From: Ehrlichia ruminantium str. Welgevonden
GTDB taxonomy: Bacteria; Pseudomonadota; Alphaproteobacteria; Rickettsiales; Anaplasmataceae
Assembly: GCF_000026005.1 (NCBI RefSeq)
Contig: NC_005295.2
Coordinates: 372,001 to 436,000 of the forward strand
Direction of reading: 5' to 3'
Length of the DNA: 64,000 nt
A program made the position numbers and the translations under genes. Within the stretch, counting starts at the first letter, position 1; every line of letters begins with the position of its first letter. The notes under the pieces are model-generated. The model was not told the DNA's origin. It did no database searches and worked only from the letters and a program-made list of their open reading frames with translations. This document shows, piece after piece, positions 41,439 to 51,822 of the stretch.

Positions 41439-43357
41439 TTTTATTCTCCTAACATCATAATGACACAGCATATTAACATAAAAGTTAATAAATTAATAGC
41501 TTTTTTTATTAAAAATTTAATCTTTATTATTTATTTTATAATGTTTTTAGTTTAAGAAAGTCCAAAATTGTATATGTATTGTAAAAAATAATAGCTTATT
41601 ATTGGTTCTTCCTGATCTTATATCCAATATTAATATGTTCTGGTAAATGTATGAACTAGACATCAAAGTTGTGCAAAGTCAGTTATTACAACCAATTAAA
41701 TTTAGGTATTGATGTTTAAAAAAAGCATAATTTATATATTTTTGTAATGCATGAAATATCCTTAAATACTTTAGTTTTATATTAGGAATTTGCTAAATTA
41801 GTATTTTTATAGCATGTAGCTGAATAATAGTATAGAATTTGCCCAAAAGACTTATAATTGTAATTTTCTGTAGAATTTATGATTTGAAATGTATAGTTAT
41901 GAATTCTAAATAGTAATTATATAAAATTATCATAATAAAATTAAAGTAACACTAAAGTGATATTAAAAAAACTATATCAAGAAAAAAGAAGTTGATGATA
42001 ATAAACATTACTTTAAAAAAACTAAATTGTATTACAAGTTTCTGTGGAGTATTTATTAATGAGTATTCAGTAGTAGTAATATTTAAATAGTTTATATCTT
42101 TGTGTATTTGTAATGTATTTATGGTTTGAATTAAACTTAACTAAAAATGAGAATTTTTACGTAATGTTTAGTTTTTTCTCGTATATTTGTCTAATTATTA
42201 CTGAATTTTATGTGTTTGATTATTGTTGACTCTATTAGTCTTGATACCTTGTCAAGATCTTTAGATAATATGATATTAGTAGTAAAATTTAATAAATATA
42301 TTTTAATTAGTATTGAATTCTTAATGAATCATATTTAATAGATTGGAATATAGTTAATAAGATTTTTCCTGCTAAATATATAGAATTTTACTATCTTAGT
42401 AATGATATTAAAAGTATGTATATCGTTATAGTTCGCTGATTTTATAAGGTTTATTTGTGTTTAAAATTTGTGTAATACCTATGAGCATGATTATAACTTT
42501 GTATTATTTAATATTTCTTGTATGTAGATTTTATGTGTATTTGTATAATATTGGAACAGTAGATTACTGTTACTATTGTTATAAAGAATACGAGAATAAT
42601 ATAGCAATATTGTGATAGTTTTTGGTGCTATATATTATAGATCTTCAGATGTTTGTTAAGTTACCTTTAACATATACTTATTATAGTACTTCGTTGTTGA
42701 TTTCTAAGTATTAAAAGTTGATAATATTTTACTGATGTATTTCATATATTGTATTATATCACCAATCAAATGGTATTGTATTATCTAAAACATAAATAGT
42801 TACTTTTAAATATTCTGATCGACATAATCTAATACTGCTATATATAAATTTTATGTTATATTGCATAAGGGAAGCTAGCAACAATCTGTAAGGGTCTTTT
42901 TATATCTTAAAATTTTATTTCTGTTGTTATAAGTGTATTGATTTTATGTGATATAACTATATAGATGATACATTACTTAACTTATAGTCTTGATTTTTGA
43001 TAAATATTTAATATTGCTAAGTAAACGATAGGAATTGAGGTTAATAAATTGAATGTTATAACTATGGTATTATTAGAGTTTTATAATGCTATGTAATTCA
43101 TTTTTTGATTTTTAAAATATCAATTAATTAAATGTATTAAAATGAATAGGTCATCTAGTTAATAATTTTTTTAATTAGTGTAATATAAGTTAAGTGATTG
43201 AATCAATAATTATAAACACCTCATTCTATAGTTATGATGTTAGTAATATATCATCTTGTTGTATTCTGTTACCTGTTTTATAAACAATTACTTGACCTAG
43301 ATGTGTCTGGTAATTAAGATGTATGGTATATTTTTAATGTTAATTAATAAGTGTTAG
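41439..43357. other. 1.9-kb non-coding stretch before gyrA
   Basis: Lies between divergent genes (array paralog 16 and gyrA). No ORF, tRNA or repeat stands out. Around 42872-42910 the base composition is locally less A+T-rich (gcataagggaagctagc then gggtcttttta), but no stem could be built. It could hold decayed genes too diverged to recognise. Confidence 0.4.
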
Positions 43358-46054
43358 ATGAGTAATCTGAATAATGTCATACCTGTTTCCATAGAACAAG
43401 AATTAGAAGATTCATATTTATCTTACGCAATGAGTGTTATAGTTAGTAGGGCAATACCTGATATACGTGATGGGTTAAAACCTGTACATAGAAGGATTTT
43501 ATATTCTATGTACAAATCTGGTTATGATTACAGTAAGCCTTATAAAAAAGCAGCACGTGTTGTTGGTGATGTTATGGGTAAATATCATCCGCATGCGGAT
43601 GCAGCTATTTATGATTCTTTAGTGAGAATGGCGCAAGATTTTTCTTTGTTATTACCATTAATTGATAGTCAGGGAAATTTTGGATCAATAGATGGTGATC
43701 CGCCAGCTTCTATGCGTTATACAGAGGCAAGGTTAGCAAGAGCAGCACACTTTTTATTAAATGATATAGATGAAGATACTGTTGATTTCCGTCCTAATTA
43801 TGATGGTAATGAATCTGAACCAGTAGTTCTACCAGCAGAATTTCCTAATATATTAGTTAATGGAGCAGGTGGGGTTGCAGTTGGTATGTCAACTAATATC
43901 CCTTCTCATAATTTAGGTGAGGTAGTAGATGCTTGTATAGCATATATTGATAATCCTGATATTACTTTTGATGAACTAATTCAGATTGTACATGGTCCTG
44001 ATTTTCCTACAGGAGGTACTATATTAGGTGATGCTGGTATACGTTCTGCATTTATGACTGGAAAAGGTACTATAATTGTTCAAGGAAAAACACATGTAGA
44101 AGATTTACCATCTGGAAAACAAGCAATAATTATTGATGAGATCCCTTATCAGGTTAATAAAGCAAAGCTTATTGAGCGTATTCATGAATTAGTAAAAGAG
44201 AAAAGAATAGAAGGTATATTGGATTTACGTGATGAATCTAACAAAATGGGGATACGTGTTGCTATAGAATTGAAAAAACAAGTATCTCATCAAGTAGTAT
44301 TGAATCAAATTTTAGGGCTAACTCCTTTAAGGACAAGTTTTAGTATTAATACTCTTGTATTGGATAATAATAAGCCAAAAGTGATGTCATTGCTTGATAT
44401 CATATCAACGTTTATTGAGTATAGAAAAGAAGTTCTAACACGCCGTACGCAATTTAGGTTAAGAAAAGTTCGTGAAAAGGCTCACTTATATATAGGCATG
44501 TACATTGCTGTATTAAATATTGATCAAGTGATATCTATTATTAGGTCATCTCGTGATACAGCAGAAGCTACTAAGAGGTTGTTGGAGTGTAAATGGAGTG
44601 CTTTAGCATCTGTTAAAGAGATGATAGAACTTGTTGCAGATAGTAAAAGTATAGTGGTGAATGATGTTTGTCAGCTTACGGGTGTCCAAGTCAAGTCTAT
44701 ATTAGAGATGAAATTGCAACGTCTAACAAGTCTGGAAAAAGAAAAGTTAGAACTTGATTTGAAGTCTATGGTATCCATGATAAAACAGTATACTGAACTT
44801 CTTGGTAATAAAGAATCTTTGCTTAAACTGGTAAAAAATGGGCTAGAAGAGATAAAAGCAAAATTAGCTGTTCCTAGAAAAACTACTATAGATTATTCAC
44901 ATTTTGAAACTGATGTTGAAGATCTTATACCAAAAGAAGATATGGTTGTTACTGTAACTATGAGTGGTTATATTAAGCGGGTTAAACTTTCTAATTACCG
45001 TGCTCAAAGAAGAGGTGGTAAAGGAAGGATTGGACAGGCTATCAGGGAGGAAGATGTAATAACTAATCTTTTTGTTGTAAATACTCATACTAGTGTACTT
45101 TTCTTTTCTAATATTGGTAGAGTATATAAGTTGAAGGTATATAAACTTCCGTTGGGTGATCCTACATCTCGCGGTAGATCTTTAGTTAATATTTTTCCTC
45201 TAAGTGAAAATGAAGTAATCACTAGTGTCATGCCATTACCTGAGAACCAGGAAGATACAGAACAACTAAATATTTTATTTGCAACTGCATCAGGCAATTT
45301 AAGGCGTAATGCATTATCAGATTTTCAATATGTGCCGAGTAATGGAAAAATAGCTATGGTACTAGATGAAGGTGATACCTTGATATCTGTTAAAGTATGT
45401 ACAGCAGAGAATCATGTTCTTATATCTACAAAGTTAGGAAAAAGTATTCGATTTGCTGTTAGTAATATCCGTCAGTTTAAGGGTAGAATTTCTGATGGGG
45501 TACGAGCAATTAGATTATCTTCAGAGGAAGATCAAGTAATATCTATGTCGGTGTTGATTGCTATGGAGGTAGACTCTGAGACAAAAGATCTATATTTAAA
45601 AGTTCCTTTAGAAAAACGTCTTCTTGTAAAAGAGGATGGCGTTATAAATCAAGGTGTAGCTAATATGTTAGTTGATCTAGGACTTAGTCAAGATGTGTTT
45701 ATGTCTATGGTACAGAATGAAGAATTTATTTTGACAGTTACTGAAAATGGTTTTGGTAAAAGAACTTCTGCATATGAATACCGTACTACATTAAGAGGTG
45801 GAGTAGGTGTTGTCAATATTTTGACAACTAGAAGGAATGGTAATGTTATAAGTAGTTTCTCAGTTGAATCTAATGATCATATAATGTTAATTACAAATAA
45901 AGGAAAACTAATACGTATTGCAGTTAACGATATTAGAATTGTTGGTAGAAGTACTCAAGGTGTAACTTTATTTAAAACTGATAAGCAAGAAAAGGTTGTA
46001 TCGGTAGCAAAAGTAATTGACCATAAAGATGAGTCTGACATTGATGATGTATAA
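43358..46054 (+). CDS. gyrA: DNA gyrase subunit A (898 aa)
   Basis: The breakage-reunion subunit of the type II topoisomerase that introduces negative supercoils with GyrB. The active-site Tyr121 lies in SMRYTEARL, the GyrA-box is QRRGGKG (near 545), and six beta-pinwheel blades occupy the C-terminal 350 residues. The quinolone-resistance region reads HPHADAAIYD: Ala at the E. coli Ser83 position (residue 82 here) and also Ala at the Gly81 position, while Asp87 is kept. Ala83 has been reported as the natural basis of fluoroquinolone resistance in Ehrlichia. nth follows 19 bp downstream and is probably co-transcribed. Confidence 0.97.
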   Translation: MSNLNNVIPVSIEQELEDSYLSYAMSVIVSRAIPDIRDGLKPVHRRILYSMYKSGYDYSKPYKKAARVVGDVMGKYHPHADAAIYDSLVRMAQDFSLLLPLIDSQGNFGSIDGDPPASMRYTEARLARAAHFLLNDIDEDTVDFRPNYDGNESEPVVLPAEFPNILVNGAGGVAVGMSTNIPSHNLGEVVDACIAYIDNPDITFDELIQIVHGPDFPTGGTILGDAGIRSAFMTGKGTIIVQGKTHVEDLPSGKQAIIIDEIPYQVNKAKLIERIHELVKEKRIEGILDLRDESNKMGIRVAIELKKQVSHQVVLNQILGLTPLRTSFSINTLVLDNNKPKVMSLLDIISTFIEYRKEVLTRRTQFRLRKVREKAHLYIGMYIAVLNIDQVISIIRSSRDTAEATKRLLECKWSALASVKEMIELVADSKSIVVNDVCQLTGVQVKSILEMKLQRLTSLEKEKLELDLKSMVSMIKQYTELLGNKESLLKLVKNGLEEIKAKLAVPRKTTIDYSHFETDVEDLIPKEDMVVTVTMSGYIKRVKLSNYRAQRRGGKGRIGQAIREEDVITNLFVVNTHTSVLFFSNIGRVYKLKVYKLPLGDPTSRGRSLVNIFPLSENEVITSVMPLPENQEDTEQLNILFATASGNLRRNALSDFQYVPSNGKIAMVLDEGDTLISVKVCTAENHVLISTKLGKSIRFAVSNIRQFKGRISDGVRAIRLSSEEDQVISMSVLIAMEVDSETKDLYLKVPLEKRLLVKEDGVINQGVANMLVDLGLSQDVFMSMVQNEEFILTVTENGFGKRTSAYEYRTTLRGGVGVVNILTTRRNGNVISSFSVESNDHIMLITNKGKLIRIAVNDIRIVGRSTQGVTLFKTDKQEKVVSVAKVIDHKDESDIDDV

Positions 46055-46073
46055 ATTCTGATAATTTTGCGTG

Positions 46074-46706
46074 ATGGATGAGAACAAAATAAATTTGTTA
46101 TTTAGTAAGTTTCAAGAACATAATCATTATCCTAAAATAGAGCTTAAGTATTCTAATGAGTTTACATTGTTAGTGGCAATAGTTTTGTCTGCACGTACTA
46201 CTGATGTTAGTGTTAATAAGATTACAAGTAAATTGTTTAAAATTGCTGATACTCCACAAAAAATGTTGAATCTCGGAGAGGAAGGGTTAAAAAAATATAT
46301 TAATACAATAGGATTATATAATGCAAAATCTAAAAATATAATTGCGCTTAGTAGTATTATTATAAACCAATACCATGGTATGGTACCTTTAGAGTTTGAT
46401 GCACTTGTTGCATTACCGGGTGTAGGTAGAAAAAGTGCTAATGTGTTTTTAAATACATGGTTAAATTTACCGACTGTTGCTGTTGATACTCATGTATTTA
46501 GGGTTAGTAATAGAGTAGGTCTTGTAAAGGAGAATAATGTGTTAAAAACAGAAAGTGCATTAGTTAATGTAATACCAGAACAATGGTTATTGTATGCACA
46601 TCACTGGTTAGTATTGCATGGTCGATATATATGTAAATCAAGAAAGCCGCTATGTAGTAAGTGTATAGTACAAGATTTATGTGAATATGAAAGTAAAAGT
46701 ATCTAG
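46074..46706 (+). CDS. nth: Endonuclease III (210 aa)
   Basis: Base-excision repair DNA glycosylase/AP lyase for oxidised pyrimidines. The helix-hairpin-helix with catalytic Lys is LPGVGRKSANVF, the catalytic Asp is in VAVDTHVFR, and the C-terminal 4Fe-4S ligands follow the C-x6-C-x2-C-x5-C spacing in CKSRKPLCSKCIVQDLC. Length is normal. A GTG at 46071 directly precedes the ATG at 46074; I take the ATG. It sits just behind gyrA, in the same direction. Confidence 0.95.
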   Translation: MDENKINLLFSKFQEHNHYPKIELKYSNEFTLLVAIVLSARTTDVSVNKITSKLFKIADTPQKMLNLGEEGLKKYINTIGLYNAKSKNIIALSSIIINQYHGMVPLEFDALVALPGVGRKSANVFLNTWLNLPTVAVDTHVFRVSNRVGLVKENNVLKTESALVNVIPEQWLLYAHHWLVLHGRYICKSRKPLCSKCIVQDLCEYESKSI

Positions 46707-47032
46707 GATTTGTAAGATATTTATTATTATGTGAAGTACAAATGTTATTGGAATTAATATTAAAAGTATGACTATTTGTATAAATTATAACCGCGATATA
46801 TATACTTTTTGTTAGTAATATCTAGATTAGTTTTGTGATTTATAAAATTCAGTACCATCTTTATTTATGTGAAAGCTATTAAATTTAATAATACATGAGT
46901 AAATCTTGTTAATTAAATATTTATGTAGTTGTATATTAGTAATGTATTTATTGTAGTTAGTTCCTAAAATGATTGACTATATGCATTTATTTTTTTACAG
47001 TACTGGTATCTGTAGGATTGTTTGGATGTTTT

Positions 47033-47635
47033 ATGAAATTAAACATAGTTGAGACTATTGTCAAGTTAAAGTGGGTAGGGCTGTTAGTACTTTTATTGTT
47101 AGTGATATCTGCAGGGGTATTATCTTGGATAAACTTGCAGAATCAAAAGACATCACAGCGTGTTGGTGACATGATGTACAACATACTAATGAATGATGTT
47201 GGAAATGATGAAATGGTCAAGATTTTAAATGATATTATTAAAGGTGAGAAATCTAATTATCAATATCTTGCTAAATTTAAATTGGCTAGTATTTATAGTG
47301 AAGATAAAGTTGAAGAAGCACGTGTGATATATGCTGAATTAGCTAATGATGAAAAGCTCATGCCTGAATTGAGAGAATTTGCACGTTATTTAGAAATTAT
47401 AACATTGCTTAAAATGGATGATTCTGGTTTATTAAAGGATAGGATACAAAAATTGCTATCTCAAAAGTCAAATGTATATAAATCTTCAGATAAGGAAATT
47501 GTAGCAATATCTATGATTAAAGATAATGATGTAGAAAAAGCTGTCGGTGTAATAAAAGAAATAATTGGTGCTTCAGATTCTGATGCAATGGTATATAAGA
47601 ATGCTATAGATTTATTGCAAATTTATGATAATTAA
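47033..47635 (+). CDS. YfgM-like membrane-anchored TPR protein (200 aa)
   Basis: The frame opens upstream at a TTG (46973), but the ATG at 47033 (MKLNIVETIVKLKW) gives the typical form: a short cytosolic segment, one membrane helix (residues about 15-35), then helical TPR-like pairs such as YLAKFKLASIYSEDK and ARVIYAELANDEK. Size and layout fit the TPR_21/YfgM family, which in E. coli associates with the SecYEG translocon and periplasmic chaperones. Assignment is by architecture and moderate similarity only. htpG follows 72 bp later, so a protein-folding link is possible. Confidence 0.78.
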   Translation: MKLNIVETIVKLKWVGLLVLLLLVISAGVLSWINLQNQKTSQRVGDMMYNILMNDVGNDEMVKILNDIIKGEKSNYQYLAKFKLASIYSEDKVEEARVIYAELANDEKLMPELREFARYLEIITLLKMDDSGLLKDRIQKLLSQKSNVYKSSDKEIVAISMIKDNDVEKAVGVIKEIIGASDSDAMVYKNAIDLLQIYDN

Positions 47636-47707
47636 TATGAATAAGGGCTTGAAAATTATTAGTGTAATTATTACTTATTTTCCTATGGTAGTTTAAGAGG
47701 GGTTGAA

Positions 47708-49621
47708 ATGCAAGGTACTGTAAATTCTGAAAGGTTGAAATTTGATGCTGAAGTGGGAAAGGTATTAAAGCTTGTTATTCACTCTCTTTATACTAATAAG
47801 GATATTTTTTTAAGGGAATTAATCTCTAATGCTTCAGATGCATGTGATAAACTACGTTATCAATCTTTATCTAATCAGGATTTAATGGATGCAGGCTCTG
47901 AATTAAAAATTGTTATAAGTGTAGATAAGGATAAGAATAGACTATACATTTCTGATAATGGTATTGGAATGAATAGAGAAGATCTTATCAATAATTTGGG
48001 AACTATAGCACATTCTGGTACACAAAAGTTCTTGGATGCGATAAATAGTGGTGCTTCTTCTCAGCAGGGTGTTGTTGAATTAATAGGAAAATTTGGTGTA
48101 GGTTTCTACTCGGCATTTATGGTAGCAAGTGAAGTTATAGTTGAATCATGTAAAGCTGGTGAGTCAGTAGGATATCAGTGGAAGTCTTCTGGTGATGGTG
48201 AGTTTGTTATTTCTCAATTAGAAAGTGATCAAGTATCTCGTGGTACTAGAATTACTTTGGCCTTAAAACCTGAAGAATGTGAGTTTGTTGATAAGTTCCG
48301 TATTGAACATATTGTAACTACATATTCTTACCATATTAATTATCCAGTTTATTTTCTTAATGATAAAGGAGAAGAAGAGAGATTAAATAGTGAGGCTGCT
48401 ATATGGACAAAAGCTAAGGATGAAATATCTGCTGAAGAACATCAGAATTTCTTCCGTACAGTAGCTCATGTAGGTGGTGAGCCATGGATGATATTACATA
48501 ATAAGAATGAAGGTGTAATAGAGTATACTAATTTATTATATATACCCTCCATTAAGCCGTTTGATTTGTTTCATCCTGATAGGAAATGTTCAGTTAAGTT
48601 ATATGTAAATAAAGTATTTATTACTGAAGATAACGTGCAAATTATACCACAATATCTAAGGTTTTTAAAAGGTATTATAGATTCTTCAGATTTACCTTTG
48701 AATATTAGTCGTGAGACTCTACAAAATAATAAAATTATTGAAAAAATAAAGCGTTCGCTAGTTAAACGAGTGTTGTCTGAATTGAAGAAAAAAGCCGAAA
48801 GTAATATAGAAGATTATACAAAATTTTGGGATAATTTTGGTTCTGTATTAAAAGAAGGATTATGTGAATCTATGAATACAGAGTTTCGTGAAGAGTTGAT
48901 ATCTGTATGCCGTTTCTATAGTACACATAGTAATGACTCATTAATTAGTTTAGAGGATTATATTGAGAGGATGAAGCCAGAGCAGAATAATATCTATTAT
49001 TTGACTGGTAATGATTTAGATTCTATAAAGAAGAGTCCACAATTGGAAGGTTTTGTTAGTCGTGGTATAGAAGTTTTGCTTTTGGTTGATCCAGTAGATG
49101 ATTTCTGGACTAATGTTGTTACTGATTACCAGAAGGTACCATTAAGGTCTGTAATACGTGCAGATGAAGACTTAGAAAAGTTTTCAGATGTTGAAAAGGA
49201 TGATGAATCTAAAGAGAGTCAGAATGAGGATGCTCAGTCTAAAGAAAAAGTAGATAAATTTATTAGCTATGCTGCTCAAGTTCTTACTAATTTGGTTAGT
49301 AATGTTCGTGTTTCAAAGAAATTAACAGATAGTCCAGTATGTTTGGCTGTAGCAGATGGTTCTATGGATATTAGAATGGAAAGGTTTTTAAGGGAACAGA
49401 AACAGTTGAATTATAAGAGTACAAAGATTTTAGAAATTAATTCAAAGCATCCTATTGTTAGTAAGATGATAGATCAATATGCTGAAAATGGTGAGAATGC
49501 TGTGTTATGTAACATGTTACATCTATTATTAGGTCAGGCATGTATTCTTGAAGGGGAAGAGTTACAAAATGTGAGTGATTTTGCTGAGAGAATGAATAAT
49601 GTGCTAAGTCAAATTAATTAA
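47708..49621 (+). CDS. htpG: Chaperone HtpG (Hsp90 family, 637 aa)
   Basis: Cytosolic ATP-dependent chaperone. The GHKL ATPase motifs are all present: [17 protein letters not shown] (motif I, Asn as metal ligand), [10 protein letters not shown] (motif II), GTIAHSGT, and [14 protein letters not shown] (lid/motif III). The middle-domain catalytic Arg is in [12 protein letters not shown] linker with acidic and Ser residues precedes the C-terminal dimerisation domain. A ggggttg Shine-Dalgarno-like sequence lies right before the ATG. Length is normal for bacterial HtpG. Confidence 0.97.
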   Translation: MQGTVNSERLKFDAEVGKVLKLVIHSLYTNKDIFLRELISNASDACDKLRYQSLSNQDLMDAGSELKIVISVDKDKNRLYISDNGIGMNREDLINNLGTIAHSGTQKFLDAINSGASSQQGVVELIGKFGVGFYSAFMVASEVIVESCKAGESVGYQWKSSGDGEFVISQLESDQVSRGTRITLALKPEECEFVDKFRIEHIVTTYSYHINYPVYFLNDKGEEERLNSEAAIWTKAKDEISAEEHQNFFRTVAHVGGEPWMILHNKNEGVIEYTNLLYIPSIKPFDLFHPDRKCSVKLYVNKVFITEDNVQIIPQYLRFLKGIIDSSDLPLNISRETLQNNKIIEKIKRSLVKRVLSELKKKAESNIEDYTKFWDNFGSVLKEGLCESMNTEFREELISVCRFYSTHSNDSLISLEDYIERMKPEQNNIYYLTGNDLDSIKKSPQLEGFVSRGIEVLLLVDPVDDFWTNVVTDYQKVPLRSVIRADEDLEKFSDVEKDDESKESQNEDAQSKEKVDKFISYAAQVLTNLVSNVRVSKKLTDSPVCLAVADGSMDIRMERFLREQKQLNYKSTKILEINSKHPIVSKMIDQYAENGENAVLCNMLHLLLGQACILEGEELQNVSDFAERMNNVLSQIN

Positions 49622-50168
49622 TGAGAAAAAATGTAGGACAGCACGTTATATTTAGTAATATTTTTCCTTATGTGGTGTGTTTATAAGTTTAAAATGAATG
49701 GTTATTCTATGTAGAAACTGATTGTAATTTCTTATAAGAAGTTATATAATTAACTATTAAGTGCCTTAAAATATTTGGCATTTTATATTAATGGAGGCCT
49801 TGTCTTACCTGTAAGATAAAGTGTGTGTTACCTAATGGTTATGCATTGATAGTAAGACAAGGCCATATTTATTAACATAATCAGTTAATAATACTAGTAT
49901 TGTAATTAAAAAATAGTAAATAGTCAATAGTAATTATTTAATAATTTTAATATAAGTTATATTTTTTATAATTTTAGTTAATCTATACTTAATGTTATTT
50001 AATAAGTTTATTAATAAATAACTGATATTTTCCGATACTTAGTTAAATAATCTTATGTTTATTTTTAATTATTATCGTACAAAAATACAAGTTCAAATAA
50101 TGTAAAAATTAGTTTTATTATATAAATATAATAAATATTGTTATCTCGTGGTATGTATATTATAAGAT
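49622..50168. other. Convergent intergenic region with a strong inverted repeat
   Basis: 547 bp between the htpG and purB stops. It contains a small hairpin (aagtgcc/ggcattt near 49758-49784, followed by a T-rich stretch) and the 13-bp inverted repeat at 49796-49864. No ORF. Confidence 0.6.
49796..49864. terminator. Long-range 13-bp inverted repeat, possible bidirectional terminator or small RNA
   Basis: Arms ggccttgtcttac (49796-49808) and gtaagacaaggcc (49852-49864) are perfect reverse complements around a 43-nt loop. The inner part of the left arm (tcttac) can instead pair with gtaaga at 49811-49816, forming a competing small hairpin. It is unusually G+C-rich for this window and lies between convergent genes. 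Confidence 0.55.
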
Positions 50169-51467
50169 TTATTCATTGAATACTTTCTCGAATATTTTGT
50201 CTATATGTTTGGTATAGTAATTAAAATTAAATAGTGATTCTAATTCTTTATTGTCTATATATTTTGCTACTTGAGGATCATTTTTTAGTTCATCTAAAAA
50301 GTTACTGTTGTTATCCCATACTTGCAATGCTCTACTTTGAATAATTTCATATGCTTTTTCTCTTGTTAGTCCATGTTTCACTAGTTCTAATAGTATTCTT
50401 TGAGAAAATACTAAGCCTTTAGATAGATCTATATTTTTCTTCATATTGTCTGGAGATAAAATTATATTTTGAAGTAAATTTGCCAACCTAACTAATGCAA
50501 AATCCATAGTAATACAAGCATCTGGTGCAATACATCGTTCAACAGAAGAGTGAGATATGTCTCTTTCATGCCATAGTGCAACGTTTTCTAGTGCAGGGAT
50601 TACATAACTGCGTATTATTCTAGAAAGTCCTGTCAAATTTTCACTAAATATAGGATTTTTTTTATGAGGCATTGCTGAGCTACCTTTTTGCCCTGATGAA
50701 AAATATTCTATTGCTTCCATTAGTTCAGTTCTTTGTAGGTGACGAATTTCTATTGCTAGGTTTTCTATAGAGGATGCAATTACTCCTAATGTTGAAAAAA
50801 ATATTGCATGTCGATCTCTTGGTATGACTTGTGAAGATATGGACTCGGATTTTAAACCTAAGGAATTTGCTACATATTCTTCAACAAATGGATCAATATT
50901 AGCAAAGTTACCCATAGCTCCTGAAATTTTACATACTGATATTTCGTCTTTTGCGATTTTTAATCTGTTGTAGTTGCGTTTAAACTCTGCATAAAATCTT
51001 GCAAATTTTAAGCCAAATGTGATTGGTTCTGCATGTATGCCATGACTTCTTCCCATACATAGCATGTATTTTGTTTCTATGGATTTTTCCCTTAGAATAT
51101 TTAGTATAACTTCTATGTTACGTAGTAGTAGGTCACAAGATTGTTTTAGTTGAATAGAGAGGCATGTATCTAATACGTCAGAACTTGTCATTCCATAGTG
51201 TAGATATCTGATGTCTGAATTGGTTGATTCTGCTATATATGTTAGAAATGCTATTACATCATGTTTTACTACAGATTCAATCTCATTAATTCGGTCTATA
51301 TCAAAGTTTTCAATTTTATTTTTTAAATTCTCAAGTATATAACTTGGAATAATACCGAGTTTTACTTGTGCTTCACATGCATAATATTCTATATCCATCC
51401 ATATTTTAAATTTATTGTTTTCTTCCCAGATTGCTGACATTTCAGGTCTGCTATAGCGTTTGATCAT
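50169..51467 (-). CDS. purB: Adenylosuccinate lyase (432 aa)
   Basis: Catalyses two fumarate-releasing steps of purine synthesis: SAICAR to AICAR and adenylosuccinate to AMP. The fumarase/aspartase superfamily signature is GSSAMPHKKNP (residues about 262-272); the TSSDVLDT and GRSHGIHAEP substrate blocks are also present. Length matches the short bacterial type. A GGAG lies 8 nt before the ATG. It is alone on the minus strand; Ehrlichia keeps purine synthesis, unlike Rickettsia. Confidence 0.96.
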   Translation of the reverse strand: MIKRYSRPEMSAIWEENNKFKIWMDIEYYACEAQVKLGIIPSYILENLKNKIENFDIDRINEIESVVKHDVIAFLTYIAESTNSDIRYLHYGMTSSDVLDTCLSIQLKQSCDLLLRNIEVILNILREKSIETKYMLCMGRSHGIHAEPITFGLKFARFYAEFKRNYNRLKIAKDEISVCKISGAMGNFANIDPFVEEYVANSLGLKSESISSQVIPRDRHAIFFSTLGVIASSIENLAIEIRHLQRTELMEAIEYFSSGQKGSSAMPHKKNPIFSENLTGLSRIIRSYVIPALENVALWHERDISHSSVERCIAPDACITMDFALVRLANLLQNIILSPDNMKKNIDLSKGLVFSQRILLELVKHGLTREKAYEIIQSRALQVWDNNSNFLDELKNDPQVAKYIDNKELESLFNFNYYTKHIDKIFEKVFNE

Positions 51468-51749
51468 TATTTATCTCCAATATTTTTAATTATTTTGCGA
51501 ACGTTAAAATATTATTGCTTGTGTAAAAATATATATAACATGTTATGTGTAAAGCATTATTATAATTGCTGAGTAAATTTGTACATCTTATACATTTTAA
51601 GCCTACAAACATTAAGAGTGTTTATAATTTTTGTATACTTTGCAATAGATTTATTTTTTATAATGAGCACGTAAGAGGATGATATAAATTTCTTGCACTA
51701 AGATAGTTATTGTTTTACAATCTAGCCTCAAGTACAGCTCTAGTATTAA

Positions 51750-51822
51750 GCGGGAATGGCTCAGTTGGTAGAGCGCTACCTTGCCAAGGTAGAGGTCGAG
51801 GGTTCGAACCCCTTTTCCCGCT
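51750..51822 (+). tRNA. tRNA-Gly (anticodon GCC)
   Basis: A 73-nt cloverleaf: acceptor arms gcgggaa / ttcccgc, D-loop with ggctcagttggtagagc, anticodon stem ctacc/ggtag with loop ttgccaa (GCC at 51783-51785), and T-arm with ggttcgaacc. The 3' CCA is not encoded; the discriminator base is T. It reads away from purB. Confidence 0.97.

Noticed and set aside
42870-42912. Possible structured RNA upstream of gyrA
   Set aside because: Less A+T-rich patch but I could not form a convincing stem or match any RNA family.
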